Made by a program: the position numbers and the translations under genes
The notes under the pieces: generated by a model
What the model saw: the letters and a program-made list of their open reading frames with translations, nothing else
Database searches by the model: none
What the model was told of the DNA's origin: nothing
Shown here: one piece after another, positions 49,086-57,950 of the stretch
Layout: each line of letters begins with the position of its first letter
Numbering within the stretch: the stretch's first letter is position 1
Assembly: GCA_025656675.1 (NCBI GenBank)
Contig: JAHXHN010000008.1
Coordinates: forward strand, 62,001-126,000
Source of the DNA: Candidatus Thiodiazotropha sp. (ex Codakia rugifera)
GTDB lineage: Bacteria > Pseudomonadota > Gammaproteobacteria > Chromatiales > Chromatiaceae
Length of the DNA: 64,000 bases
Direction: 5' to 3'

Positions 49086-49418
49086 TAAAGAACTCCAAGG
49101 TTAATTTCAATCAGGTTTGGTCGGAGGTTCTAACGGCCATGAGGAAAACCTGATTTAAAAATCTATATACACTGTGTCGGGAGTGGGGGCAGATTCTTTA
49201 ACATCTCTGTGGTTGAGTGTTCTCCGGTTCACTGCATAGTGAAGTTTGCCATCGCGCATGCAGGAGTCACTATTGATTCAAGCTTGATAAGTGCCATGGA
49301 GTTTTTGTCTCCAGCATAAAAATTAATCTGAAAAACCGGATTATCTCAAGAGTTTCTACGGATGGCCGAAAGAGTAGGTATGTCGGCAATCTAGAGCAAT
49401 TGATGTGTAGGCTTACCC
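49086..49418. other. Divergent non-coding spacer
   Basis: 333 bases between the cytochrome c gene and the chemoreceptor. I see no supported gene or repeat. Promoters of both genes should lie here. Confidence 0.4.
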
Positions 49419-51026
49419 ATGAATAAGTACATATCCGTCCAATGGAAAATTCTCACTCCTATGGCACTGATCTTTATATTGATCATGGCGGTAGTGACTG
49501 TCTATTCGGCTCAACAGCAAAAGGATCGGCTTTTAAGACTGACTGAAAATCAGATTTTCGATGTATTGAATGGTTATCTCGATAGCATGAATGCGATGAT
49601 GTTTACCGGCACCATGAGCAATCGTGAAATGCTACGGGAGAAGATTCAAAAGCGTGATGGTGTGCTTGAAGTGCGGATGTTACGCGCTGAGTCTATTAAT
49701 AAGACGTTTGGCACCGGGTTCGATCATGAGAAGCCACTGGATGAGATGGATAGACGTGCCTTGAATGGGGAGCAGGTTATCAAGGTGGATGAAGTCGAGG
49801 GTCAACGGATTGTTACTGTTATTGAGCCCTTCGCTGCTGTTTCGGACCGGAATGGTACCAACTGTCTTACCTGTCATGCATTGCCGGAAGGGACCATTCT
49901 CGGTGCAGGAAGATTGACCTTCTCTCTGGCTGAGCGGGATAAAGCGATCGACAATGAACTGCTAGTCAGCGCCGCAATTAATTTTCTGGTGCTGATTATT
50001 GGTCTGTTCATCATTAACATGATCATGCGTAAGGTTGTGATCAAGCCGCTCAAAGGACTCAAAAGTACCGTGGAAACAATTGGGTCTCAGTCCGATTTAC
50101 GACCCAGAGTGGTACTTGGTGTCAATGATGAATTTCGCCAGGTTGGAGAAGCCGTCAACAAGATGCTCGATAAATTTCAGCCGACAATCAGTGATCTGGC
50201 CACGACTATGGATGGATTGGCCCACTCTGCAGATCAGTTAGCCCATGTAACCAAGAAGACGCGGGATGGGGTCGATGAGCAGGAGAAAGAGACCAGTCAG
50301 TTGAGCGTGGCTATTGGTGAACTGACGGTTGCAGCTGAGGAGGTGGCCAGGAATGCTGCAGGTGCCGAACAGGCAGCGGTAGAAGCTAGATCCAATGCGG
50401 ATGCGGGAAGTGATGTGGTGGCTCAGGTCTCCAACTCGATTACCAGATTGGCCAGTCGGGTGGATGATGCGGCAGTTGTTGTAAAACAGCTGGCTGAGGG
50501 AACCCAGAGTATCGGGCAGGTTTCAGAATCGATCACTTCCATTGCCGAACAGACCAACCTGCTGGCGCTCAATGCAGCTATCGAAGCAGCAAGAGCCGGA
50601 GAGCAGGGGCGCGGGTTTGCCGTCGTTGCCGATGAGGTCCGTAATCTTGCCCAACGCACCCAGGAAGCAACGCATGAGATTCAGGAGATCATCGAACAGT
50701 TGGTGACTGCATCGAGCCAGGCGGTCCAAGTCATGGATAGCAGCAAGAAGGAAGCCGATCAAAGTGTCACAGACTCGAGTCGTGCCGGCGATGCCTTGGC
50801 TCAGATCTCAAGCGCAGTAGAGTCGATTAGCGAGATGAACTCGGTGATTGCCACGGCGGCCTCGGAGCAGACTTCAGTAGCCAGTGAAATCAACAAGAAT
50901 ATTATTGCCATCAGTGAAGTTTCACACCAGACGGCTGAGGGAACCTGTCGTACCCTTAAAGAGAGCCAAGAGGTTGCTCAGATTTCCGCCCAGCTGGATG
51001 GCATGGTGAATCAATTTAAGGTATAA
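49419..51026 (+). CDS. Methyl-accepting chemotaxis protein with heme c sensor motif
   Basis: 535 residues. Transmembrane helix 1 (about 10-30) and helix 2 (about 182-202) bound a periplasmic domain of 150 residues. That domain carries C149-L-T-C152-H153 in [13 protein letters not shown], the covalent heme c motif, as in the heme-containing periplasmic sensors of Geobacter chemoreceptors. Downstream are HAMP (about 205-255) and the signalling hairpin ([20 protein letters not shown], about 390-410). It probably senses redox state or oxygen/NO and drives CheA. Neighbours are cytochrome c and hydrogenase genes. No CheR-docking pentapeptide is visible. Confidence 0.9.
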   Translation: MNKYISVQWKILTPMALIFILIMAVVTVYSAQQQKDRLLRLTENQIFDVLNGYLDSMNAMMFTGTMSNREMLREKIQKRDGVLEVRMLRAESINKTFGTGFDHEKPLDEMDRRALNGEQVIKVDEVEGQRIVTVIEPFAAVSDRNGTNCLTCHALPEGTILGAGRLTFSLAERDKAIDNELLVSAAINFLVLIIGLFIINMIMRKVVIKPLKGLKSTVETIGSQSDLRPRVVLGVNDEFRQVGEAVNKMLDKFQPTISDLATTMDGLAHSADQLAHVTKKTRDGVDEQEKETSQLSVAIGELTVAAEEVARNAAGAEQAAVEARSNADAGSDVVAQVSNSITRLASRVDDAAVVVKQLAEGTQSIGQVSESITSIAEQTNLLALNAAIEAARAGEQGRGFAVVADEVRNLAQRTQEATHEIQEIIEQLVTASSQAVQVMDSSKKEADQSVTDSSRAGDALAQISSAVESISEMNSVIATAASEQTSVASEINKNIIAISEVSHQTAEGTCRTLKESQEVAQISAQLDGMVNQFKV

Positions 51027-51133
51027 GTCTTGATGCTGACATGTATCCCGGCATCCTCAGTTGTGCATCGTTAAGGATGATCAACTGAAGAATTAAAGTT
51101 TTTCACTGAGAACTGCCTGCTAAGATCTACGGA

Positions 51134-51742
51134 CTAAGTTTCCCGTTTATAGGCACCTCGCAACAGGTCTCGACGGGAAATCGATCGTTCTGTTGAAGGG
51201 GTTAGGCTGGCATCACTTAGTCTTTGGGCATCGGGTTGTTCCACCGTCAGGGCAAAACCATCGACGGCCACATCGCTTTCCTCTTCTCCACGCAATATAC
51301 GTCCCAGCAACTCTTCATCATAGGGATCTTCATCCGGATGCTCGACTTCGACCATCAATGTCTGCATGAAACTCTTTGCGGCCGCCACAGCGTGGTCCTG
51401 ATTGACGAATTCATGCATCGGTGAGTGGAGCGAATAGGTCTGACACCTACCGATCCCCTCAACCTCATTGACCATGAATTTAAACTGATTGGCAGGGAAT
51501 CGGTGGGGCTGTTTATGGCCCAGTTCCAGCTCACTCCAATCTTCGCTCTCAGCAGGAAACATGATCAGATTCATCATCCAGGGTGTGATAACGACACCGA
51601 CACAACGTCCTTGGTAGTGCTGAAAGCCAATTGTTTCAACCGCCAGCAAGGGATTGAGCAGAGGGATACCCTGCATCTGCTGATCATGAATACGGGTGAA
51701 ACTCGCTTCAATCTGACGGGTCAGTTGTTCCAGATCTTGCAT
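51134..51742 (-). CDS. hybE: [NiFe]-hydrogenase assembly chaperone HybE/HupJ family
   Basis: 202 residues. The core (about 1-150) matches HybE/HupJ: PLLNPLLAVETIGF, CVGVVITPWMMNLIMFP, and a Cys in GRCQTYSLHSPMHEF. These chaperones hold the small subunit or its Tat signal until the enzyme is complete. The tail of about 50 residues is variable and ends with SISRRDLLRGAYKRE, which contains an SRRDLLRG sequence like a twin-arginine motif. Last gene of the hydrogenase operon. 41 bases separate it from the hypC-like gene. Confidence 0.9.
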   Translation of the reverse strand: MQDLEQLTRQIEASFTRIHDQQMQGIPLLNPLLAVETIGFQHYQGRCVGVVITPWMMNLIMFPAESEDWSELELGHKQPHRFPANQFKFMVNEVEGIGRCQTYSLHSPMHEFVNQDHAVAAAKSFMQTLMVEVEHPDEDPYDEELLGRILRGEEESDVAVDGFALTVEQPDAQRLSDASLTPSTERSISRRDLLRGAYKRET

Positions 51743-51783
51743 TGCATTTGCTCCTTGAAAAGAGCGTTAGTGATTGTTGAATA

Positions 51784-52056
51784 TCAGGTATCGGCCAGAC
51801 CGGGAAAATAGTCTGCGACTGTGAAATCCTCATCCTGGCTCATGATGGCGCTCAGGCCATCCAGGGCCTTATCGATGTTGCGTGCATCCTCTTCACTGAT
51901 AACCTCCCGGGCAGAACCAAGAAAGGCCAATAACCAGGTCCCCTCCGGTTGCGCGCCCGTGAGCATCATATTGATCTGCTCTTCACCATTGCGGCTGCGG
52001 CATAGTGAAACGAATTCGCCGGATTGTATGACCTGAACCGGTATCCCTATACACAT
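51784..52056 (-). CDS. hypC: HypC/HybG/HupF-type hydrogenase chaperone
   Basis: 90 residues starting with MCIGIPVQVIQ, the invariant N-terminal Met-Cys needed to bind the large subunit and Fe(CN)2CO precursor. It overlaps the protease gene by 10 bases. Being inside the structural operon suggests that it is the enzyme-specific HybG or HupF relative. The general HypABDEF genes are not in the window and must lie elsewhere. Confidence 0.9.
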   Translation of the reverse strand: MCIGIPVQVIQSGEFVSLCRSRNGEEQINMMLTGAQPEGTWLLAFLGSAREVISEEDARNIDKALDGLSAIMSQDEDFTVADYFPGLADT

Positions 52057-52601
52057 ACCGAGGTGGCTTCCCTTTCAGCTTCTCTTTTCCAGTGACCGAT
52101 ATGTGATTGAGTACGCTGCCGCAAAGAGATCCCGAGTGTTGCCAGTTCTTGTACCAGCATCTCAACCATCCGTTCCAATCCCTGTTCGGCTTCCGCAGTC
52201 AGTCCCAGTCTGTTCTCCAGGGAGTGTGGCACCATACCGATAATGGTGACCTGATCCGGTATCTCTCCCTTCAGCGTTAGCAAGGCAAGCAGATCTGAGA
52301 CGCCGAGTTGGTGATTGGAGAGTTTGGTCTGGAAAAAGGCGGGTATTTCATCATGGGTAATACGTACCAGGGTACCGTAAGGGGCACCGGTATTGACTGC
52401 ATCGGCGATAATCAGGGTATCTGCCTGACGCATGGGTTCAAACAGCTCCATGCCGGTCGTGCCACCATCGACGACCTCGACACCGAAGGGGATATGGTAA
52501 CGGTTTACCAGTTCCTCCACAGCACGTACACCCACACCCTCATCCTGCATCAGTACATTGCCCATGCCGATGATCAGGGTCTTTTTCGCTCTGTTTTCCA
52601 T
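52047..52601 (-). CDS. hybD: Hydrogenase maturation protease HybD/HyaD
   Basis: 184 residues from the ATG at 52601, with GGAGGT nine bases upstream; an open frame upstream to 52649 would overlap the large subunit and is not favoured. HybD motifs are present: IIGMGNVLMQDEGVGVRAVEEL with the Ni-binding Glu/Asp, DGGTTGMEL, and IIADAVNTG. It removes the C-terminal peptide of HybC after Ni insertion. It is followed by, and overlaps, the hypC gene. Confidence 0.92.
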   Translation of the reverse strand: MENRAKKTLIIGMGNVLMQDEGVGVRAVEELVNRYHIPFGVEVVDGGTTGMELFEPMRQADTLIIADAVNTGAPYGTLVRITHDEIPAFFQTKLSNHQLGVSDLLALLTLKGEIPDQVTIIGMVPHSLENRLGLTAEAEQGLERMVEMLVQELATLGISLRQRTQSHIGHWKREAEREATSVCV

Positions 52602-52626
52602 GTATGGATGACCTCCGGTCATTCGC

Positions 52627-54330
52627 TTATAGTGCCTTGACTCTGACAATCTCTTGCTGCTCGGTGTCTACCATATGGATAGCGCAAGCGATGCAGGGAT
52701 CAAATGAGTGAACAGTACGCAGAACTTCCAGCGGTTTTTCCGGATCGGCAACCGGATTGTCAAGCAGGGAGGATTCATAGGGACCGATCTCTCCGTTGGT
52801 ATCACGTGGTCCCGCATTCCAGGTGCTGGGCACCACCGCCTGATAGTTTTTGATCTTACCGTCTTCGATGACCACCCAGTGAGAGAGCGTTCCCCGGGGG
52901 GCCTGATGGAAGCCGACGCCCTTTATCTCGCCCTTCGGAAAGACCGGTGCATTGAAGGTGTCGGTATCGCCGGTACCAATGTTATCGACCAGTCTCTGCC
53001 ATTGATCTTTCAGGGTGTCCATCATCACAGCACAGCGAACCGCGCGGGCGGCATGACGGCCGATCGTGGAGTGAATGGCTGACAGCGGAATATCGGGATT
53101 TTGTGATACGGCCTTGAGAGTACCCATTGCCTGATCGAGATATTTTTTGTAGCGGTCATTGCCGCTGGCCACACCAACCAGGACATCGGCCAGTGGCCCG
53201 ACCTCGGCACGTTTATTGTAGAAGGTCGGTGCCTTGACCCAGGAGTATTGCCCCTCATCCTGGAAGTCGGTGTATTGAGGTTCAGTCTCACCCACCCATG
53301 GATGCAGTGCCTTATCGCCTTCATACCAGGCGTGTTTGGAGCTTTCCGCCACCCCATCACGAAAATAGGCGTCGTCAAAGGTCGTGATCGGTTTCAATGA
53401 GGCCAAATCTCCGTTCTCAATAAAACCACCGGGCAGGTCAAACACGGTGCCCTTGGTGTCCTGGGGGAAATCCGGTACGGTCAGGTAGTTCATGACACCA
53501 CCGCCGATCCCGGCCCAGTCGAGATAAAATGCACCGATTGCCGGTACGTCTGTCAGATAGGTTGATTTAACGAAGGGTTCCAGCTTGTCGATAAAACCCT
53601 TGATCAGCATCAGGCGTTCGATATTGAGCACCGATGGGGCGCTGTGACTGATTGAGTTGCTCACACCACCCACGGCCACATTCTGGATGTGCGGGGTCTT
53701 GCCACCGAGGATAGCAACAATCTTGTTGGCATAGTTCTGTACATCGAGGGCCTGTAAATAGTGAGCGACCGCCAGCAGGTTGACCTCCGGTGGCAGTTTC
53801 ATCGCCGGGTGTCCCCAGTAGCCGCTGGCAAAAGGGCCGAGCTGGCCACTGCCGACGAAGGTTTTAAGTCGCTCCTGAACCGCCTTCATCTCATGGGGTC
53901 CGTTCAATGGCCAGTCAGAGAGGCTCTCCGCCAACTTGGCGGTGGCAACCGGATCAGCCTTCAATGCTGAAACCACATCGACCCAGTCGACAGCGGAGAG
54001 GTGGTAGAAATGGACAATATGGTCCTGGATGGCATGCGCGGTCTGGATGATGTTGCGAATCAACTGAGCATTGACGGGAACCTCCAGGTCCAAAGCATTC
54101 TCCACCGCCCTGACAGAAGTGATGGCGTGTACCGTGGTACAGACACCGCAAAAGCGTTGTGTGTAGGTCCAGGCCTCACGGGGATCCCTTCCGATCAGGA
54201 TTTTTTCGATACCCCGCCACATCTGGCCGGAAGACCAGGCCTTGCTCACCTTGCCATCATCCACCTCAACATCGATTCGAAGGTGGCCTTCGATGCGGGT
54301 AATCGGATCAACAGTAATTCGTGTCGTCAC
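52627..54330 (-). CDS. hybC: [NiFe] hydrogenase large subunit
   Basis: 567 residues. Ni-Fe ligands: C61 and C64 in RFCGVCTTVH, C546 and C549 in DPCIACAIH. Maturation would cut after His552 and remove 15 residues (MVDTEQQEIVRVKAL). The whole sequence fits the membrane-linked group 1 uptake hydrogenases of Hyb type. Gene order O-A-B-C is that of E. coli hydrogenase 2. Functions in the periplasm with HybO; the pair is exported as a folded complex by Tat. Confidence 0.97.
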   Translation of the reverse strand: MTTRITVDPITRIEGHLRIDVEVDDGKVSKAWSSGQMWRGIEKILIGRDPREAWTYTQRFCGVCTTVHAITSVRAVENALDLEVPVNAQLIRNIIQTAHAIQDHIVHFYHLSAVDWVDVVSALKADPVATAKLAESLSDWPLNGPHEMKAVQERLKTFVGSGQLGPFASGYWGHPAMKLPPEVNLLAVAHYLQALDVQNYANKIVAILGGKTPHIQNVAVGGVSNSISHSAPSVLNIERLMLIKGFIDKLEPFVKSTYLTDVPAIGAFYLDWAGIGGGVMNYLTVPDFPQDTKGTVFDLPGGFIENGDLASLKPITTFDDAYFRDGVAESSKHAWYEGDKALHPWVGETEPQYTDFQDEGQYSWVKAPTFYNKRAEVGPLADVLVGVASGNDRYKKYLDQAMGTLKAVSQNPDIPLSAIHSTIGRHAARAVRCAVMMDTLKDQWQRLVDNIGTGDTDTFNAPVFPKGEIKGVGFHQAPRGTLSHWVVIEDGKIKNYQAVVPSTWNAGPRDTNGEIGPYESSLLDNPVADPEKPLEVLRTVHSFDPCIACAIHMVDTEQQEIVRVKAL

Positions 54331-54355
54331 AACAGAATCTCCTCAAATGTATTGC

Positions 54356-55495
54356 TCACGCAGGGTCTGCGTTGTGGAGCACGGGGAATTTTTTTACCAG
54401 GAAGAGGTAGGCCATGATCTCAATGGCTACAACGCCTGCGGTTACCATGATTTCCGAAACGGATGGAAAGTAGCTGTAGCCGGGACCCGGGTCATAGGTA
54501 ATCAGAAACGCATTAAAGCGATATAGTGAACCGGCAAAGAGCATGGATACGGCAGCATAAAGCAGATAGTGACCGCGTTGTCGTAAGCTGGGTGACAGCA
54601 GCACAAACAGGGGGAAGACAAACAGGATGGTTTCCAGCAGAAACATCCAGCTGCCGAGATCCCCGGCAAAGATCAGCCCTAGCTTGCCTCGTAGGATAAT
54701 TTCAACGAAGCGGATAATCAGATAGAGCCCCATTAGCCAGATAATACCTTTGCTTAATCGGGTCAGTAGTGGGGTCTCAGAGGGGCGTCGAAATCCGACA
54801 GCAGTGAACGAGGCCTCAAACACCACCACAGCAAATCCCATAATCAGGGCCGTCAATACTGCCAGTAGTGGTTGGATATGCAGCGATTGCCACAGAGGGT
54901 GCACTTTATGACCCATGGCAATCAACATCGATCCCAGTGAGGATTGATGCATGGTGGGTAGCAGAACACCCAGAGCGATGAAGAAAAAAAGCACCTTGTT
55001 GAGTGTTTTCAGCAGGCCTTTTGCACCGGTCTTTTCCAGTAGGGTGGGTGAGAACTCAATGAACAGCACCAGGATATAGGTAGCAACACAGAGACCCACC
55101 TCGAGCATCACCGAATTGAAGTTCATGTGCCAGGGCAGGAATATATTGTAGAACTGCCACCAACGGCCCATGTCGATGAATGCACCGAGACCGCCCAGGG
55201 CATATCCAAGCAGACTGGCAAGCAGAGCCGGGCGGATCAGCGGGTGGTATTCTCCTTTGTTCAACACATAGACAGTAATCGCCAGTGCATAACCGCCGCA
55301 GGCCAGGGCTGTACCGACTATCACGTCATACACAACCCAAATTCCCCAGGCATAACCGCTGTTGAGGTTGGTCACAAACCCCATCCCACTGGTGAAACGT
55401 ATGGCAAGAAAATAGAGGCCGACCAACGCCACCGCTGCGAGCAGTATAAAAGGCAGGGTGATGATCGGGCGTTTCAGGGCTTGGTGTTCGCTCAT
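54356..55495 (-). CDS. hybB: Hyb hydrogenase integral membrane subunit (NrfD-type)
   Basis: 379 residues with about ten hydrophobic helices. It carries the NrfD/HybB signatures ITLPFILLAAVALVGLYF and GLGAFIDMGRWWQFYNI. It transfers electrons from the HybA protein to quinone. Its start overlaps the hybA stop by four bases, so translation is coupled. It precedes hybC. Confidence 0.92.
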   Translation of the reverse strand: MSEHQALKRPIITLPFILLAAVALVGLYFLAIRFTSGMGFVTNLNSGYAWGIWVVYDVIVGTALACGGYALAITVYVLNKGEYHPLIRPALLASLLGYALGGLGAFIDMGRWWQFYNIFLPWHMNFNSVMLEVGLCVATYILVLFIEFSPTLLEKTGAKGLLKTLNKVLFFFIALGVLLPTMHQSSLGSMLIAMGHKVHPLWQSLHIQPLLAVLTALIMGFAVVVFEASFTAVGFRRPSETPLLTRLSKGIIWLMGLYLIIRFVEIILRGKLGLIFAGDLGSWMFLLETILFVFPLFVLLSPSLRQRGHYLLYAAVSMLFAGSLYRFNAFLITYDPGPGYSYFPSVSEIMVTAGVVAIEIMAYLFLVKKFPVLHNADPA

Positions 55496-56463
55496 GAGTC
55501 ACCTCCTTCATCGTCACTTGTATTACGCCTCACCACGAAGGTGAGTCCGGCGAGAGCAACTGCTGGGAGTGCCAGGTATTTATAGAGGGTGTGTTGTACC
55601 GTCTCAGAGATAGAGGCGTAAGAGCGTTCGCCCAGTGGCGGCATACCCAGTTTGTCGAAGGCGATGGCTGAAATATGCATGACATTGGTACCTCCCGCCT
55701 CCTTTTCACCCCAGATATGTTTCTGATAGGCAGGGACCTGCTTTTCATGGTGACTTTCGGGCTTGCGTATATCGCCACGCGGGTAGTTGTAGATCTCACC
55801 TGCACTAAGGGTCATGCGCCGTTGGGCCTCCTCCAGGAGAGCCTTGCGTGATCCGAACAGGGTTGCGCCGGTCGGGCAGACCTCGGCACAACCGGTCATC
55901 ATCCCTTTGTCGACACGCTCCACACCGGCCTGATTACACATCTGGCATTTATGGATCTGTCCGAATGGGTTGTCATAATCAAATTGCGGCACGTTGTAGG
56001 GACAGCCGACCATACAGGTTCGACAGCCAATACAGGCATCGGCATGGTAGGTGACAATGCCGGTTTTGGGGTGGCGCCGCAGAGCAGTGACTGGACAAAC
56101 CGAAACACATCCCGGATCGACACAATGCATACAACTGCGTTTTTCAAAAGCGAATCCATCGATGGCTTGGTCTTTGTGCGTTCCCACACCCTCCATATAG
56201 GCCTTGATCACATTCAAGGTTTGGGGCGAGAGATCTCGTGCCGCGTCGTATTGGGTCTCATCCTCCATCGCCACCGGCGGCATACCATTGACCTCTTTGC
56301 ACTTACTGACACAGGCCTTACAACCGATACAGAGGGTTGAATCGAAGAGCATGCCGATGGCATCTTCAGCGGGTTCCAGATTCCCCCTCGCATCAGCTGC
56401 ACCACTGCTGAGCAAGGCCGCTGTGCCGCCAAGAGATGCCTTGAGAAAGTCTCTGCGTTTCAT
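55492..56463 (-). CDS. hybA: Hyb hydrogenase iron-sulfur subunit (HybA-like)
   Basis: 323 residues. The N-terminus has a Tat signal (MKRRDFLKASLGG) and the C-terminus a single hydrophobic anchor (about 285-310). Ferredoxin-type clusters are CIGCKACVSKC, CMHCVDPGCVSVC, CIGCRTCMVGC and the CQMC/CAEVC pair, so four [4Fe-4S] sites. It links HybO to HybB at the periplasmic face. Overlaps the hybO stop by four bases. Confidence 0.93.
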   Translation of the reverse strand: MKRRDFLKASLGGTAALLSSGAADARGNLEPAEDAIGMLFDSTLCIGCKACVSKCKEVNGMPPVAMEDETQYDAARDLSPQTLNVIKAYMEGVGTHKDQAIDGFAFEKRSCMHCVDPGCVSVCPVTALRRHPKTGIVTYHADACIGCRTCMVGCPYNVPQFDYDNPFGQIHKCQMCNQAGVERVDKGMMTGCAEVCPTGATLFGSRKALLEEAQRRMTLSAGEIYNYPRGDIRKPESHHEKQVPAYQKHIWGEKEAGGTNVMHISAIAFDKLGMPPLGERSYASISETVQHTLYKYLALPAVALAGLTFVVRRNTSDDEGGDS

Positions 56464-57593
56464 GACTCCCCCTGGTTCTCGTCGTGCTCTTTTTTATCGA
56501 GTTTTTTTGCGGCCATCGCGGTGGCCCCGACAGCCAGTCCGACAGCAGCCCCGGTGATGGCGGCAGCCCCGGTCGATATGCCGGAGCCACCCTCTCGATC
56601 ATCGATTGAAGGGAACATGTTTGGTGGGGTATGGGTTTTGACATCGGCCAGGCTGAATAATGGTTTGTTGAAACCCACACCACCTTCCGAGCAGCCAAAG
56701 CAGGGATGTCCGATACCGATGGGCCAGACACCACCGCCGATATTGTTGAACTCCAGGCTTGGACAGTTGTTGTAGGTTTCAGGGCCTTTGCAACCCAACT
56801 TGTAGAGGCAGTAGCCTTTTTGATGGCCCTCGTCGCCGAACTCCAATGCAAACCGTCCGGCATCGAAGTGGGGGCGGCGATAGCAGTTTTCATGAATCAG
56901 GCGGCCATAAGCCCATTTCGGGCGTCCCTTCTCGTCTATCGGGGGTAGTTTCCCATACGTCACGAAGTAGAGAACGGTACCGATAAAATTTGCCGGGTTG
57001 GGTGGGCAGCCAGGAATGGTGACAACCGTTTTCCCAGACAGCAGTTGCGGGGCACCGACCGCACCGGTCGGGTTGGGATCAGCTGACTGAACGCCTCCCC
57101 AGCTGGCACATGATCCAAATGCGACAATAGCGGCCGCATGCTCTGCCGCTTCGTTGGTGATATCGACCATGGTCTCACCACCGATTTTGCAAAAGATGCC
57201 ATCACTGGCGAGGGGTATGGCACCCTCGACAACCAGCAGATATTTGCCCTTGTTTTCCAACATCGCCTTTTTCTTGATCTCTTCTACCTGGTGGCCGGCA
57301 CCGGCATCAAGGGTCTGGTGGTAATCAAGCGAGATCAGATCGAGAATCAGGTGTTCAAGAGAGGGCTGTTCAGACCGAAGCAGAGATTCACTGGGGCCCG
57401 TACACTCCTGGCCATGTAACCAGATCACCGGTGGGCGTTTTTGCGGATCAGCGACTGCCTTTGCCATCGCCATCGCTGCGTTGGATGATAAACCGAGAGA
57501 GGCTGCAACGCCGGTACAGAACTTGAGGAAGGTCCGGCGAGAGACGCCAAGGCGTTTCTCCACTGCTGTAAAATCAAATTCATTCACTGCCAT
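56460..57593 (-). CDS. hybO: [NiFe] hydrogenase small subunit
   Basis: 377 residues with a Tat signal (SRRTFLKF, twin Arg at 19-20). Cluster Cys are seen in GQECTGPSES (C64), GSCASWGG, GCPPNP, HENCYRRPHF, GCKGPETYNNC and HPCFGCSEGG, consistent with proximal, medial and distal Fe-S clusters. A Gly/Ala-rich hydrophobic stretch near residues 340-365 is the membrane anchor, then a charged tail. The first gene of the operon; a sigma-54 type promoter lies about 70 bases upstream. Confidence 0.96.
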   Translation of the reverse strand: MAVNEFDFTAVEKRLGVSRRTFLKFCTGVAASLGLSSNAAMAMAKAVADPQKRPPVIWLHGQECTGPSESLLRSEQPSLEHLILDLISLDYHQTLDAGAGHQVEEIKKKAMLENKGKYLLVVEGAIPLASDGIFCKIGGETMVDITNEAAEHAAAIVAFGSCASWGGVQSADPNPTGAVGAPQLLSGKTVVTIPGCPPNPANFIGTVLYFVTYGKLPPIDEKGRPKWAYGRLIHENCYRRPHFDAGRFALEFGDEGHQKGYCLYKLGCKGPETYNNCPSLEFNNIGGGVWPIGIGHPCFGCSEGGVGFNKPLFSLADVKTHTPPNMFPSIDDREGGSGISTGAAAITGAAVGLAVGATAMAAKKLDKKEHDENQGES

Positions 57594-57950
57594 CAGTCAT
57601 TCTCCGGTTATCAAGTGAGGCGATGTGGGTCCAGCTTGTGTGAGAGAAAATTTTTGCTATTTCCGCAATTTCTGTGCCGAAATATTTTATGTAGTTAATT
57701 CAACAGGATATATCTTAAAGAGGGTTTAGATGAACTGGAAATGTGACAAGGTTCATTGCACTCTTATTTCCTTATTGGAAGGAAGGTTTTCACTTTGCCG
57801 GAAGATCAATCTGGAGGATTCGGCTTGTTGCTGAGGGCCAATTTTTCACCGATACGGGGGGCTTGGTACAACCAGGATGATCTTTGTGGTGGCAGCCTGT
57901 TTTAGTTAAGATGCCCGGCATTTATCTCAGCGCAGATGTGGCCTAACGAC
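57594..57950. other. Divergent spacer between hydrogenase operon and cysS
   Basis: 357 bases without a supported gene. It holds the sigma-54 promoter for the minus strand; the cysS promoter is not evident by eye. Confidence 0.5.
57664..57679 (-). promoter_or_regulatory. Sigma-54 (RpoN) promoter of the hyb operon
   Basis: Reading the minus strand, CGGCAC-AGAAA-TTGC has the invariant GG and GC dinucleotides 10 bases apart as required at -24/-12. The expected start site is about 60 bases before the hybO start. Many proteobacterial uptake hydrogenase operons are RpoN-dependent with HupR/HoxA-type activators; none is coded in the window. Confidence 0.7.
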
